Shown here: piece after piece, positions 17,058 to 25,620 of the stretch
How the letters are laid out: each line of letters begins with the position of its first letter
How positions within the stretch are numbered: position 1 is the stretch's first letter
From: UBA4416 sp964543545
GTDB taxonomy: Bacteria; Bacteroidota; Bacteroidia; B-17B0; Aurantibacillaceae
DNA: 64,000 bases
Direction: 5' to 3'
Assembly (NCBI GenBank): GCA_964543545.1
Contig: CAZIYT010000003.1
Location: 558,001 to 622,000, forward strand
Position numbers and translations under genes: made by a program
Notes under the pieces: model-generated
Seen by the model: the letters and a program-made list of their open reading frames with translations, nothing else
The model's database searches: none
What the model was told of the DNA's origin: nothing

Positions 17058-18371
17058 TTAAATTAATTCTCCGTACAGATCAAAGTCACTCGCGTCGTTG
17101 ATCTTCACATTGGCAAAATCGCCGATGCGTACATAGTTCTCATCCGTAGCCTTCACCAGCACTTCATTATCCACATCCGGGCTGTCGAACTCGGTACGGC
17201 CCACAAAATAATCATTCTCCTTGCGATCGAACAGCACTTTAAAGGTTTTACCGATCTTTTCCTGGTTCAGGCTATAGGAAATCTCCTGCTGAACCTGCAT
17301 CACAGCATCGGCACGGGCGCGTTTCACTTTCTCCTTCACGTCGTCCTTCAGGTTGTAGGCATGCGTATTTTCTTCGTGCGAGTAAGTGAAAATTCCCAAA
17401 CGCTCAAACTTCGAATCCGATACCCATTGCAGCATTTCTTCGTGGTCCTGCTCTGTTTCTCCCGGGTAGCCCGCAATGAGCGTGGTGCGGATGGCGATGC
17501 CCGGCACCTTATCACGGATCATATTCACCGTGTCAATCGTTTTTTGCTTGGTAATGCCACGGCGCATGCTTTTGAGCATGTTATCGGTGATGTGTTGCAA
17601 GGGCATGTCCAGGTAATTGCAGACATTGCTTTTCTTGTTCATCACATCCAGCACTTCCATCGGGAAGCCGCTCGGAAAAGCATAATGCAGCCTGATCCAG
17701 TCAATCCCTTCCACATCGCTGAGGCGATCCACGAGGTTGGCCAGCTCTCTCTTCTTATAAATATCCAGGCCGTAATACGTGAGATCCTGCGCAATCAGCA
17801 GCAGCTCGCGTGTGCCCTTTGAGGCCAGCAGCTTCGCCCTTTCCGCCAGGGATTCGATCGGCTCCGAAATATGCCCGCCACGCATCAGCGGGATGGCACA
17901 GAAACTACAAGGCCTGTCGCAGCCTTCGCTGATCTTGAAATAAGCGTAATGATTCGGCGTGGTGAGCAGGCGCTCTCCTACCAGCTCCTTCTTATAATCC
18001 GCTTTCAGGGTCTTTAAAATCTTCGGAAGCTCGCGTGTCCCGAAATAAGCATCCACATCCGGGATCTCTTTCTCGAGGTCGCTTTTGTAACGCTCGCTCA
18101 GGCAACCCGTCACATACAACTTTTCGATGCTTCCTTCTTTTTTGGCATCCACATAACGCAGGATGGTGTCAATGCTTTCCTGCTTGGCATTCTCTACAAA
18201 ACCACAGGTATTGATGATGACGATGTTATGATTGTCTTCTTCGCTTTCATGCTCTACATTAAAATTGTTGGCACGCAACTGCCCCATGAGCACTTCGCTG
18301 TCTACAATATTTTTGCTGCAGCCCAGGGTCACAACATTTACTTTATTCTTCTTGAGGGTTTTGGTCTTCAT
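17058..18371 (-). CDS. rimO: Ribosomal protein S12 methylthiotransferase RimO
   Basis: A 437-residue radical-SAM methylthiotransferase that adds a methylthio group to an Asp of ribosomal protein S12. The N-terminal UPF0004 domain starts VNVVTLGCSKNIVDSEVLM, with further cluster Cys in NTCGFV and VTGCLSERY. The radical-SAM motif CDRPCSFC is near residues 146-153. A TRAM domain follows at the C-terminus (GRTEFDSPDVDNEVLVKA). The GCSKN and MRGGHISEP signatures separate RimO from MiaB. The length is normal and the gene appears to stand alone. Confidence 0.96.
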   Translation of the reverse strand: MKTKTLKKNKVNVVTLGCSKNIVDSEVLMGQLRANNFNVEHESEEDNHNIVIINTCGFVENAKQESIDTILRYVDAKKEGSIEKLYVTGCLSERYKSDLEKEIPDVDAYFGTRELPKILKTLKADYKKELVGERLLTTPNHYAYFKISEGCDRPCSFCAIPLMRGGHISEPIESLAERAKLLASKGTRELLLIAQDLTYYGLDIYKKRELANLVDRLSDVEGIDWIRLHYAFPSGFPMEVLDVMNKKSNVCNYLDMPLQHITDNMLKSMRRGITKQKTIDTVNMIRDKVPGIAIRTTLIAGYPGETEQDHEEMLQWVSDSKFERLGIFTYSHEENTHAYNLKDDVKEKVKRARADAVMQVQQEISYSLNQEKIGKTFKVLFDRKENDYFVGRTEFDSPDVDNEVLVKATDENYVRIGDFANVKINDASDFDLYGELI

Positions 18372-18480
18372 TTTTTATGGTAATTCCAGATTTGCAAAGA
18401 TACGATTATGATCCGGAACTGCCTCATCCTGTTTTAGGCCCTATTTGGGATCAACATATACCCTGGATTTTTCTTTTTTT

Positions 18481-18794
18481 GGCGCCCGGGGGCCCTCACG
18501 GCTCGCTTTTTGTTTGCCCTTCGGGACAAACAAAAGAGCTCAAACAAACCGCTTGGTCCCTGGCGCAGCTTATACTCTCATTAAAACGTTAAGCCCATAT
18601 CCTGAGCCAGGCCCGCGTAAAGGATAGAACGGAAATCCTTTTTGCCGGTCAATGAGCTGTCACTCTGAGCAACCTGTCCCGGACCAGATCCGGGAAAGCT
18701 GAAGGCAGCCGAAGTGCCTGGCAAAAAGTCCCGATATCTATCGGGAGAAGTGATAACCTGACGGTCCCGACACGTCGGGACGGCACGCCCAAAT
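18481..18794. repeat. Structured repeat element, copy A (314 nt)
   Basis: It starts GGCGCCCGGG and ends GGCACGCCCAAAT. Fixed blocks shared with copy B (62586-62902) include GGTCCCTGGCGC/AGTCCCTGGCGC, AAGGATAGAACGGAAATCCT (18620-18639), GCCGAAGTGCC and GAAGTGATA. GCGCCCGGG and CCCTGGCGC can close one stem; CTTTTTGCCGG and CCTGGCAAAAAG close another. Hairpins such as GTCCCGACACGTCGGGAC differ in sequence from copy B but keep perfect pairing. The function is unknown. Confidence 0.8.
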
Positions 18795-18912
18795 TTTTAA
18801 ACCATTCTCATCTATCACAACGTAAAAGATTTTTAGCTTATGTAGGTATAATATCTGACGGAATGGTACCTCTTGTCTTTTCATTTAGTTCCCCCGATTT
18901 GCCGCTTTTTGC

Positions 18913-18920
18913 TATTTTTG
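18913..18920 (+). promoter_or_regulatory. -7 box TATTTTTG of the histidine kinase gene
   Basis: It matches TAnnTTTG, 13 nt before the ATG at 18934. No clear -33 TTG is present at the right distance. Confidence 0.35.
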
Positions 18921-18933
18921 TATAATTAACTCT

Positions 18934-20895
18934 ATGAAAACGAAATACTTCCCCACCTTTCTGGGCCTGCTGCTGAGCCTTTTTCTGACAGGGCAAAACA
19001 ACCGGAAAGCAGATTCCCTGCTAAAGGTCTTTCAGTCGCAGGCGGCAGACAGCACCAAAGTCAAAGCGCTTAACTCGCTATTTGCCGAATACCGGTCGAC
19101 CGATGAGGAAAAAGCGATCAGCTATGTCAACCAAGCCATTGCCTTTGCCTCAAAAACAGGTTATACCTTAGGCTATGGCCTGGCCTTATATAACAAAGGA
19201 CAGTTTGAAGGAAGACACGGAAATTTTGACACGAGCGATTATTACATTTCAAAAGCCATTATTGAGTATACAAAGATCAATAACCTGAAAGGTTTGGGCG
19301 CTTGCTACAAAGCATACGGCTTAAATATGTTTGACAAGGGAAACAACAAGGAGGCCCTTGCCTACTTTCTGCAATCGCTAAGCTTTTTTGAAAAGGCCAA
19401 TGATCAAAAAGCCATATCCGGCAGTTATACCTGGATAGGCAATGTATACAATACCGGCTTACAAAAACCCCTGGAAGCGCTTAAGTATTACGAAAAGGCC
19501 TTTAAGATTCAGAAAGAAAGCAACGATGAGCAAGGCCTGGCAGCTACCTATAACAATATTGGCAATGTGAATTTTTACTTAAAAAAATATGAGCCTGCCT
19601 TACAAAACTATCTGTTATCCGCTGAGCTGAAAGAAAAGCTGAATGACATCAAAGGCTTATCAAGCTGCTATAACAACATCGGCAGCGCTTACGCCTCCCT
19701 TAAAAAATTTGATGATGCTGTCGCCTATTTCAATAAATCCTTAGAGATCTATACCGCTTTCAATGACCAATCGGGCCAGGTCAGCAGCTACATCAACATC
19801 GGGAACATTTATTATGAGCAGCATAAGTACCAGGAGTCTGTCAATATTCTTTTAAAAGCATTGCAGGGCTCTAAGGAAATTGGCTATAAGGAAGGTATCC
19901 GGGAATCGGCTTATGCGCTCTCCTCTGCCTACGAGGCAATGCATGATCCGGTGAAGGCCCTTGAGTATTATAAATACAGCACGCTCACCAACGACAGCAT
20001 TACGAATACGGATTTCAACAACCAGATCGCGGATATGCAAACCAAATACGATGTGGAGAAGAAAGACCTTGAGATTGCCAAAAACCAGGCAGAGCTGGAG
20101 GCCAGGGAGCGCCAGGCCTTCATCAAAAACATCATCCTGTGTTCGATTATCCTGCTGGCTGTTTTGCTGGCGGTTGTCGGTCTTTTGTTTTACCGCAAAA
20201 AACAGGTGGAGCGAAAAGCCGAGCTAGATGCGGAAATTGCCACGCAAAAAGAGATCCGCACCAAGGCTATCCTGGAAGCCGAGGAAAAGGAAAGACGCCG
20301 CATCGCCCAGGACCTGCACGATGGCGTAGGGCAATTGCTCAGCGCTGCCAAGCTGAACTTAAGCAACCTCGACTCCAAACTACCGGAAAAAAATGCCGAA
20401 CAGGAAACGGCCATGCACAATGCGCTTTCGCTGCTCGATGACTCGGCGAAGGAAGTGAGGACCGTATCGCACAACATGATGCCGAACACGCTCATCAAGC
20501 TCGGGCTGGCCAGCGCTATCCGGGAGTTCATCACCAAGCTGGGCAATGCGCCGACGCTGAAAGTGGACCTGGAAATTGTAGGCCTTGATCAGCGCGTCGA
20601 CAACCAGGTGGAAACGGTGCTTTACCGGGTGATCCAGGAGATCGTGAGCAATATCATCAAGCATGCGAAAGCGTCCCAGATCAGCATGCAGCTGGTGAGG
20701 CACGATATGGAGCTCAACGTCATGATCGAGGATAACGGTGTGGGCTTCGATACTTCCAACATGGACGATTTCGGAGGCCTCGGCCTGAAAGGAATTAAGA
20801 CACGCATCGAATTACTGAACGGCAGCGTCCATTTCGATTCCGCCATCGGGCGCGGAACAACGGTAATCATCGACGTACCTGTGAACCCTGTATAA
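18934..20895 (+). CDS. TPR-containing HisKA_3 sensor histidine kinase
   Basis: A 653-residue kinase. A short signal-like N-terminus is followed by about eight tetratricopeptide repeats (residues 60-350; ATYNNIGNVNFYLKKYEPAL, SCYNNIGSAYASLKKFDDAV). A coiled segment and one membrane helix come next (NIILCSIILLAVLLAVVGLLF, near 400). The phosphoacceptor His462 lies in RRRIAQDLHDGVGQLL, and the HATPase domain has VIEDNGVGFD and GGLGLKGIKTR. The TPRs face the periplasm and may sense envelope proteins. It should phosphorylate a NarL-type regulator; the only one in the window is at 12440. A small membrane-protein gene starts 4 nt later. Confidence 0.92.
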   Translation: MKTKYFPTFLGLLLSLFLTGQNNRKADSLLKVFQSQAADSTKVKALNSLFAEYRSTDEEKAISYVNQAIAFASKTGYTLGYGLALYNKGQFEGRHGNFDTSDYYISKAIIEYTKINNLKGLGACYKAYGLNMFDKGNNKEALAYFLQSLSFFEKANDQKAISGSYTWIGNVYNTGLQKPLEALKYYEKAFKIQKESNDEQGLAATYNNIGNVNFYLKKYEPALQNYLLSAELKEKLNDIKGLSSCYNNIGSAYASLKKFDDAVAYFNKSLEIYTAFNDQSGQVSSYINIGNIYYEQHKYQESVNILLKALQGSKEIGYKEGIRESAYALSSAYEAMHDPVKALEYYKYSTLTNDSITNTDFNNQIADMQTKYDVEKKDLEIAKNQAELEARERQAFIKNIILCSIILLAVLLAVVGLLFYRKKQVERKAELDAEIATQKEIRTKAILEAEEKERRRIAQDLHDGVGQLLSAAKLNLSNLDSKLPEKNAEQETAMHNALSLLDDSAKEVRTVSHNMMPNTLIKLGLASAIREFITKLGNAPTLKVDLEIVGLDQRVDNQVETVLYRVIQEIVSNIIKHAKASQISMQLVRHDMELNVMIEDNGVGFDTSNMDDFGGLGLKGIKTRIELLNGSVHFDSAIGRGTTVIIDVPVNPV

Positions 20896-20899
20896 TATT

Positions 20900-21430
20900 T
20901 TGGAAACAACTCTTCATTCACTGGCCGGCAGCCTGGCTGTCATTGCCTGGATCTTTATCATCACCGGTACGCTGGCTACCGCCTTTGCCCTGTTCTTTTT
21001 GCTGATCATCAAATATTCTTTTTTCAAAGGATTAGCCCTCGTATTACTCAGCTCCGGAATTTTACAGATTAGTTACGGAAGCTTTACATTGGCCGGCTGC
21101 CGGGAAACACATCTGCAAGCCCGCGACCATGGCGCTCCCGGCAAAGCCCGGGCCATGGAGATCCCCACCCACATTTCAGGCGCAGGCCATCTTACCTGGC
21201 TGATGCTGGCAGCTGTAGCGGCCGGCACCCTGTTGTTCATCACATTCAGAAGGTCTGCACAAACGTTCTGGAGGGGCATTGGCCTGGGAATGCTTATCCA
21301 GGGCGCTCTGTCGGCTGCTTTGTTCCAGGCGGAAACCATGGAGTTAAAGAGCTATAAGGCCAACGTCACTCAAGCGTTAGCAATCCAAGATAAGTGTCGA
21401 AAAAAAATTGATGAAGGCCGGAATTGGTAA
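20900..21430 (+). CDS. Hypothetical membrane protein downstream of the histidine kinase
   Basis: A 176-residue protein starting with TTG at 20900, 4 nt after the kinase stop, so almost certainly co-transcribed. It has about four hydrophobic segments (VIAWIFIITGTLATAFALFFLLII, LALVLLSSGILQI, WLMLAAVAAGTLLFITF, GIGLGMLIQGALSAALF) and a polar loop with several His and Arg between the second and third. I do not recognise the family. It might be an accessory to the kinase, but nothing in the sequence proves this. Confidence 0.7.
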   Translation: METTLHSLAGSLAVIAWIFIITGTLATAFALFFLLIIKYSFFKGLALVLLSSGILQISYGSFTLAGCRETHLQARDHGAPGKARAMEIPTHISGAGHLTWLMLAAVAAGTLLFITFRRSAQTFWRGIGLGMLIQGALSAALFQAETMELKSYKANVTQALAIQDKCRKKIDEGRNW

Positions 21431-21450
21431 AGTGATTTTTCGTAATTTTA
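21424..21450 (+). promoter_or_regulatory. Likely promoter of rnpB
   Basis: TTG at 21424-21426 and TAATTTTA at 21443-21450 precede the inferred RNA 5' end at about 21458 by the expected distance. The spacing of 16 nt is a little short and the last base departs from TAnnTTTG. Confidence 0.4.
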
Positions 21451-21457
21451 ACACAAA

Positions 21458-21820
21458 ACAGGTTTGTTTCATCGCTCTTTATTTTAAGGGAGGAAAGTCC
21501 GGGCAACACAGAGCAATTTGCCATCTGAAAGGATGGGTATGATTTCAGGAATGAAATGATAACAGATAGTGTCACAGAAAACCAGGTAGCCCCTCACGAC
21601 GTGTCGCGCAGGGGTCATAGTGAAAATGTGAGGTAAGAGCTCACATTCCGCAGCGGTAACGGTGTGGAAGGATAAACCTCGAATGTTGTAAGGCCATGTA
21701 TACTTTAATTTTGTGGCTGCTCGCCGCAATAACGCAAGTTATATTAAAGAGGGTAGGCTGCATAGATAAATGATGAAAGTTCTGCTTGCAGAAATACAGA
21801 ACCCGGCTTATAGAACCTGT
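21458..21820 (+). ncRNA. rnpB: RNase P RNA (bacterial class A)
   Basis: The catalytic RNA of RNase P, which trims the 5' leaders of tRNA precursors. Conserved landmarks are GGAGGAAAGTCCGGGCAACA near the 5' end (CR-I), GGTAAGAGCTCACATTCCGC and GCGGTAACGG in the middle, ATAGATAAATGATGAAAG, and ACAGAACCCGGCTTATAGA near the 3' end (CR-V). The terminal P1 helix is formed by ACAGGTT at 21458 and AACCTGT at 21814-21820. A T-rich tract follows directly, acting as terminator. The length of about 363 nt is normal. The next coding gene starts only 22 nt after the RNA end. Confidence 0.95.
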
Positions 21821-21842
21821 TTTTATTTTTTAATATAACTGA

Positions 21843-24800
21843 ATGGTAAGAAAGCTACGATACCTTGTCCTCCTTATTGTGTTATCGAATCTGGCGGGTG
21901 CCCAATGCCCCCAGGTGTATAACTACCTCGGCAATTTATCGTCCAATCCGCAATTTGTGGATTGCACCGGTACCGGGACTTACAATATGAACTTCTCTTC
22001 CAATACGGGATGGGGGGCTTATACGATCGTTTGGGGAGACGGCTCTCCCAACACCACCGGCCCATCCTATACGGCCAATACCATTCTTACCCATACCTAT
22101 ACCTCAGGCAGCCCAACCACCTATACCCTGAGCCTCATCATTCCGAGCTTATCCTGTACCTTAACGGGATTGGTGGTGATGGAGAAACCGGTGAACTCTT
22201 CAATACAGATTCCAATAGGTGGTATAACGACCGCCTGCGCCCCGAAAGCTTTACAGTTCACGAACTCGAGTACGGATGTATCGGCTACAACCACCTTTAC
22301 CTGGAACTTCGGCGATGGCACGCCTCCCGTGGTTTTCAATGCGTCCAATGCCGGGCAAACCGTAACGCATACCTATAACCCGGGAACGGTGAACTGCCAG
22401 ACGGCCGTGACGCTCAGCGCCATGAACTACTGCACCAACATCCCGACGATTGCCAACTTCAATCCTATCCAGATCTACGACATCGATGATGCGGCCATTA
22501 CGCCTTCTGCCTTTATCAAATGTTTTCCGGACAATACCTTTACTTTTACCAACAGCACCAACCGCAACTGTGTGCCACAGGGCAATACCTTCCAACGCCA
22601 GGAGCGCTGGAACCTCGGCAATTACTGGGGTATGGGGCACGACTCGATTGTAGGCTGGAGGCCATGGCCACCTTCTGCCCCACTCACGGTGACTTATCCG
22701 GGTGTCGGCAATTATACGGTACAACTGGAAGACAGTAACCTTTGCGGCGTTGACGTCACTTCTATTAACGTGAGCATCGTCAACCCGCCTACTGCCGGTG
22801 TGATAGGCCCTGCCTCCCCGGTATGTGCCGGCTCCCCGGTAACCTTTACCAATACCAGCGCTACAGGCTATTCCTACCGCTGGAACTTCGGCACGGGCGG
22901 AGGCTTCGTCGTCCGCCCCTTCGGCCCTCAGACCTTTACCTATACGGCCGCAGGCTCTTATACGGTTTCTGTAGTGGCTTTGATTAACGGGGCTGGCAGC
23001 TCCTGTACGGATACGGCGCAGGTTGTTGTGAATATTCTCCCGAGGCCTACCGCTAATTTTTCCGTTACGCCCAACAAAGGCTGCAACAGTATTACCGGCG
23101 CGGTCTTCACCGATAATTCAACGGGCGGCGTGACGACCTGGAGCTGGAACTTCGGCAATGGCATTAGCAGTACGGCCCCCATCCCCGCTGCACAAAACTA
23201 CACAGCCGTGGGCAACTATGTGGCTTCTCTGACCGTCACCGCAGCCAATACCTGTGTCAATAGCTTTACCGCGCCTATTACCGTTTACCAAACGCCCACC
23301 GCTTCTTTTGTGACCACCTCGGCCTGTGTAGGTTCCGTTGCTACGTTCTCGGATACATCCACACATGCGGCAGGTGATCCGATCACGTCCTGGAGCTGGA
23401 ACTTCGGCGACGCTTCGCCTACAGCCACAAGCACGGCACAACATCCAAACCATACCTATACGCTTCAAAATACCTACACGGTGCAGCTTACGGTAGCTAC
23501 CGCCAATTGCACCAACACCATACAGCAGCCTATTACCATTAATGTAAAACCAACGGCCAATTTCACGCTGACACCTTTGTCGGGCTGCCCTACGCTCACA
23601 GTCAATTTCACCAACACCTCGCTGAGCGCCACTTCCTATACCTGGACTTTCGGCAACGGCAGCACGTCCACCGCTACCAACGTGGCGCATCTCTATACGA
23701 ATACGACGACCGTCAATCAGAATTATACGATCAGCCTCCTGGCACAAACCGGCCTGGGCTGCTCCGATACGAAGACGGCCAGCATCACCGTCTTTCCGAA
23801 ACCGGTAGCTTCCTTTACCCTGAATGCAATGGCCGGCTGCTCGCCGGTAGCGGCAACCTTCAGCAATACATCATCGGGCGCTACGAGCTTCCTCTGGAGC
23901 TTCGGCGATAATACCTCGAGCGGAACAGCGTCGAGTGTGCTCACGCATACGTATACGAATGCCACTTTACTGATCCAGACCTATACAGTACAGCTCACCG
24001 CTACCAGCAGCAACGGCTGTAAGGACAGCACAACCTTAGGGGTGACGGTATACCCAAGGCCGGTGTTTAATTTCACGATGGTGCCTAATGCGGGCTGCTC
24101 GCCTTTGAACGTGAACTTCCCGCCTGTGCTTGGCGCCGTGAACTACCAATGGGATTTTGGCGACGGCAGCCCCGTGAATACCTCTCCAAATCCCACACAC
24201 ACGTTTACCAATACAACAACCGCCAATAAAACGTTTACGGTTCAGCTAATCGCTTCCAATGCCTTTAGCTGTGTGGATACGACCTATGGCTACCCGTTGG
24301 TGTATGGCAATCCGATTGCGAATTTTAACCTCGGGCCTAACGCGGGTTGCTCGCCATTGCCTGTCACTTTTACCAATACAAGCACCTTCGCCTCTACTTA
24401 TATCTGGCGCTTTGGCGATGGCACAACGGCCACCACACAAAACACCGCGCATACATACACCAACGCCAGCAATACCAGCAACCAAAGCTATACGGCCATG
24501 GTGGTTGCCATTACCTCCAACGGTTGCCGCGATTCGATTACCAACGCACTCACCGTATTTCCGAAACCCAAAGCGAATTTCACCGTGGATACGCCAAGTT
24601 GCTCTCCGAAACTGCTCACCTTTACCAATACCTCTATCGGTGCGGGTTCTTATGAATGGAATGCCGGCGGACCAACCACCTTTAACGTCAACGAGCAATA
24701 CCAGTTCATTAATAATACAAGCGGGAACATTACCCGTACCGTAAGGCTCATTGCCATTTCGGGCAGCAGCTGCCGCGATACGCTCACTGTGCCGATTGTC

Positions 24801-25616
24801 ATTCATCCTAAGCCGGAGTTTACAATCGTAGCCAGCCCCGACTCGGGCTGTACGGCCCTGAGCGTGAATTTCCCTGCCATCAGCGGGGCTACTTCCTGCC
24901 AGTGGGGTTTTGGGGATGGAACATTCTCTGCCAGCCTCAGCCCGACGAATGTGTTTGCCAACAATTCTTCTTTCGATAAGATTTTCACTGTGCAGCTCAT
25001 TGCCACTAATGTCTATGGATGCCGCGATACTTCGTACAAAGTGATCAAGGTATTCCCGAAACCGATCGCCTTATTCCAGGCAAATCCGAACACGGTATTT
25101 GTGCCCAATGAACCGGTGATGTGTAGTAATTTATCGTCGGGGGCCTCCAGCTACGAATGGTTTTTTGGAGACAACGCCACTTCCACGGAAGTAAATCCTT
25201 CGCACAACTACCAACAGCCGGGCCTCTACCAGATCACGCTGGTGGCCACCAATACGAGGGGCTGTAAAGATACCTTCGACCTTCCTTCCAAGATTGTGGC
25301 GGAAAACGCCAGCGGCATTGATATTCCGAACGCCTTCTCGCCAAATCCGAATGCCAGCAATGGCGGGACCTACGACCCGAGAGACATCAACAACGATGTG
25401 TTCCACCCGGTGATTCTCGGCGTTGATAAATACGAGCTCAATATTTTTTCGCGCTGGGGAGAATTATTATTTGTTTCCAAAGATGTAACCATTGGCTGGG
25501 ATGGTTACTACAAAGGCAAGTTGTGCACACAGGACGTATACATCTGGAAGATTATGGCTACTACCATCGATAATAAGAAAATCAATAAAACAGGAGACGT
25601 ACTTTTATTAAGATAA
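21843..25616 (+). CDS. Large PKD-repeat adhesin-like protein with T9SS type B sorting domain
   Basis: A 1257-residue exported protein with signal peptide MVRKLRYLVLLIVLSNLAGAQ. The body is a string of eleven or twelve PKD domains of about 85 residues, each marked by a WxFGDG-type strand (TFTWNFGDGTPP, YQWDFGDGSPV, YIWRFGDGTTA). The C-terminal 100 residues form a type B (gliding-motility-associated) sorting domain: IPNAFSPNPNASNGG, ELNIFSRWGELLF, GWDGYYKGKLCTQDVYIWKI. Such proteins are exported by the T9SS and displayed on the surface, and type B cargo usually depends on a linked PorP/SprF. One is encoded two genes downstream. The genes are separated by only 4 and 11 nt. Confidence 0.92.
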   Translation: MVRKLRYLVLLIVLSNLAGAQCPQVYNYLGNLSSNPQFVDCTGTGTYNMNFSSNTGWGAYTIVWGDGSPNTTGPSYTANTILTHTYTSGSPTTYTLSLIIPSLSCTLTGLVVMEKPVNSSIQIPIGGITTACAPKALQFTNSSTDVSATTTFTWNFGDGTPPVVFNASNAGQTVTHTYNPGTVNCQTAVTLSAMNYCTNIPTIANFNPIQIYDIDDAAITPSAFIKCFPDNTFTFTNSTNRNCVPQGNTFQRQERWNLGNYWGMGHDSIVGWRPWPPSAPLTVTYPGVGNYTVQLEDSNLCGVDVTSINVSIVNPPTAGVIGPASPVCAGSPVTFTNTSATGYSYRWNFGTGGGFVVRPFGPQTFTYTAAGSYTVSVVALINGAGSSCTDTAQVVVNILPRPTANFSVTPNKGCNSITGAVFTDNSTGGVTTWSWNFGNGISSTAPIPAAQNYTAVGNYVASLTVTAANTCVNSFTAPITVYQTPTASFVTTSACVGSVATFSDTSTHAAGDPITSWSWNFGDASPTATSTAQHPNHTYTLQNTYTVQLTVATANCTNTIQQPITINVKPTANFTLTPLSGCPTLTVNFTNTSLSATSYTWTFGNGSTSTATNVAHLYTNTTTVNQNYTISLLAQTGLGCSDTKTASITVFPKPVASFTLNAMAGCSPVAATFSNTSSGATSFLWSFGDNTSSGTASSVLTHTYTNATLLIQTYTVQLTATSSNGCKDSTTLGVTVYPRPVFNFTMVPNAGCSPLNVNFPPVLGAVNYQWDFGDGSPVNTSPNPTHTFTNTTTANKTFTVQLIASNAFSCVDTTYGYPLVYGNPIANFNLGPNAGCSPLPVTFTNTSTFASTYIWRFGDGTTATTQNTAHTYTNASNTSNQSYTAMVVAITSNGCRDSITNALTVFPKPKANFTVDTPSCSPKLLTFTNTSIGAGSYEWNAGGPTTFNVNEQYQFINNTSGNITRTVRLIAISGSSCRDTLTVPIVIHPKPEFTIVASPDSGCTALSVNFPAISGATSCQWGFGDGTFSASLSPTNVFANNSSFDKIFTVQLIATNVYGCRDTSYKVIKVFPKPIALFQANPNTVFVPNEPVMCSNLSSGASSYEWFFGDNATSTEVNPSHNYQQPGLYQITLVATNTRGCKDTFDLPSKIVAENASGIDIPNAFSPNPNASNGGTYDPRDINNDVFHPVILGVDKYELNIFSRWGELLFVSKDVTIGWDGYYKGKLCTQDVYIWKIMATTIDNKKINKTGDVLLLR

Positions 25617-25620
25617 AACT

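Larger units (their letters stand above)
18372..18933. other. Gene-free region holding structured element copy A
   Basis: No protein gene is supported in these 562 nt. Most of it is the structured element at 18481-18794. The rest contains the start region of the histidine kinase gene. Confidence 0.7.
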
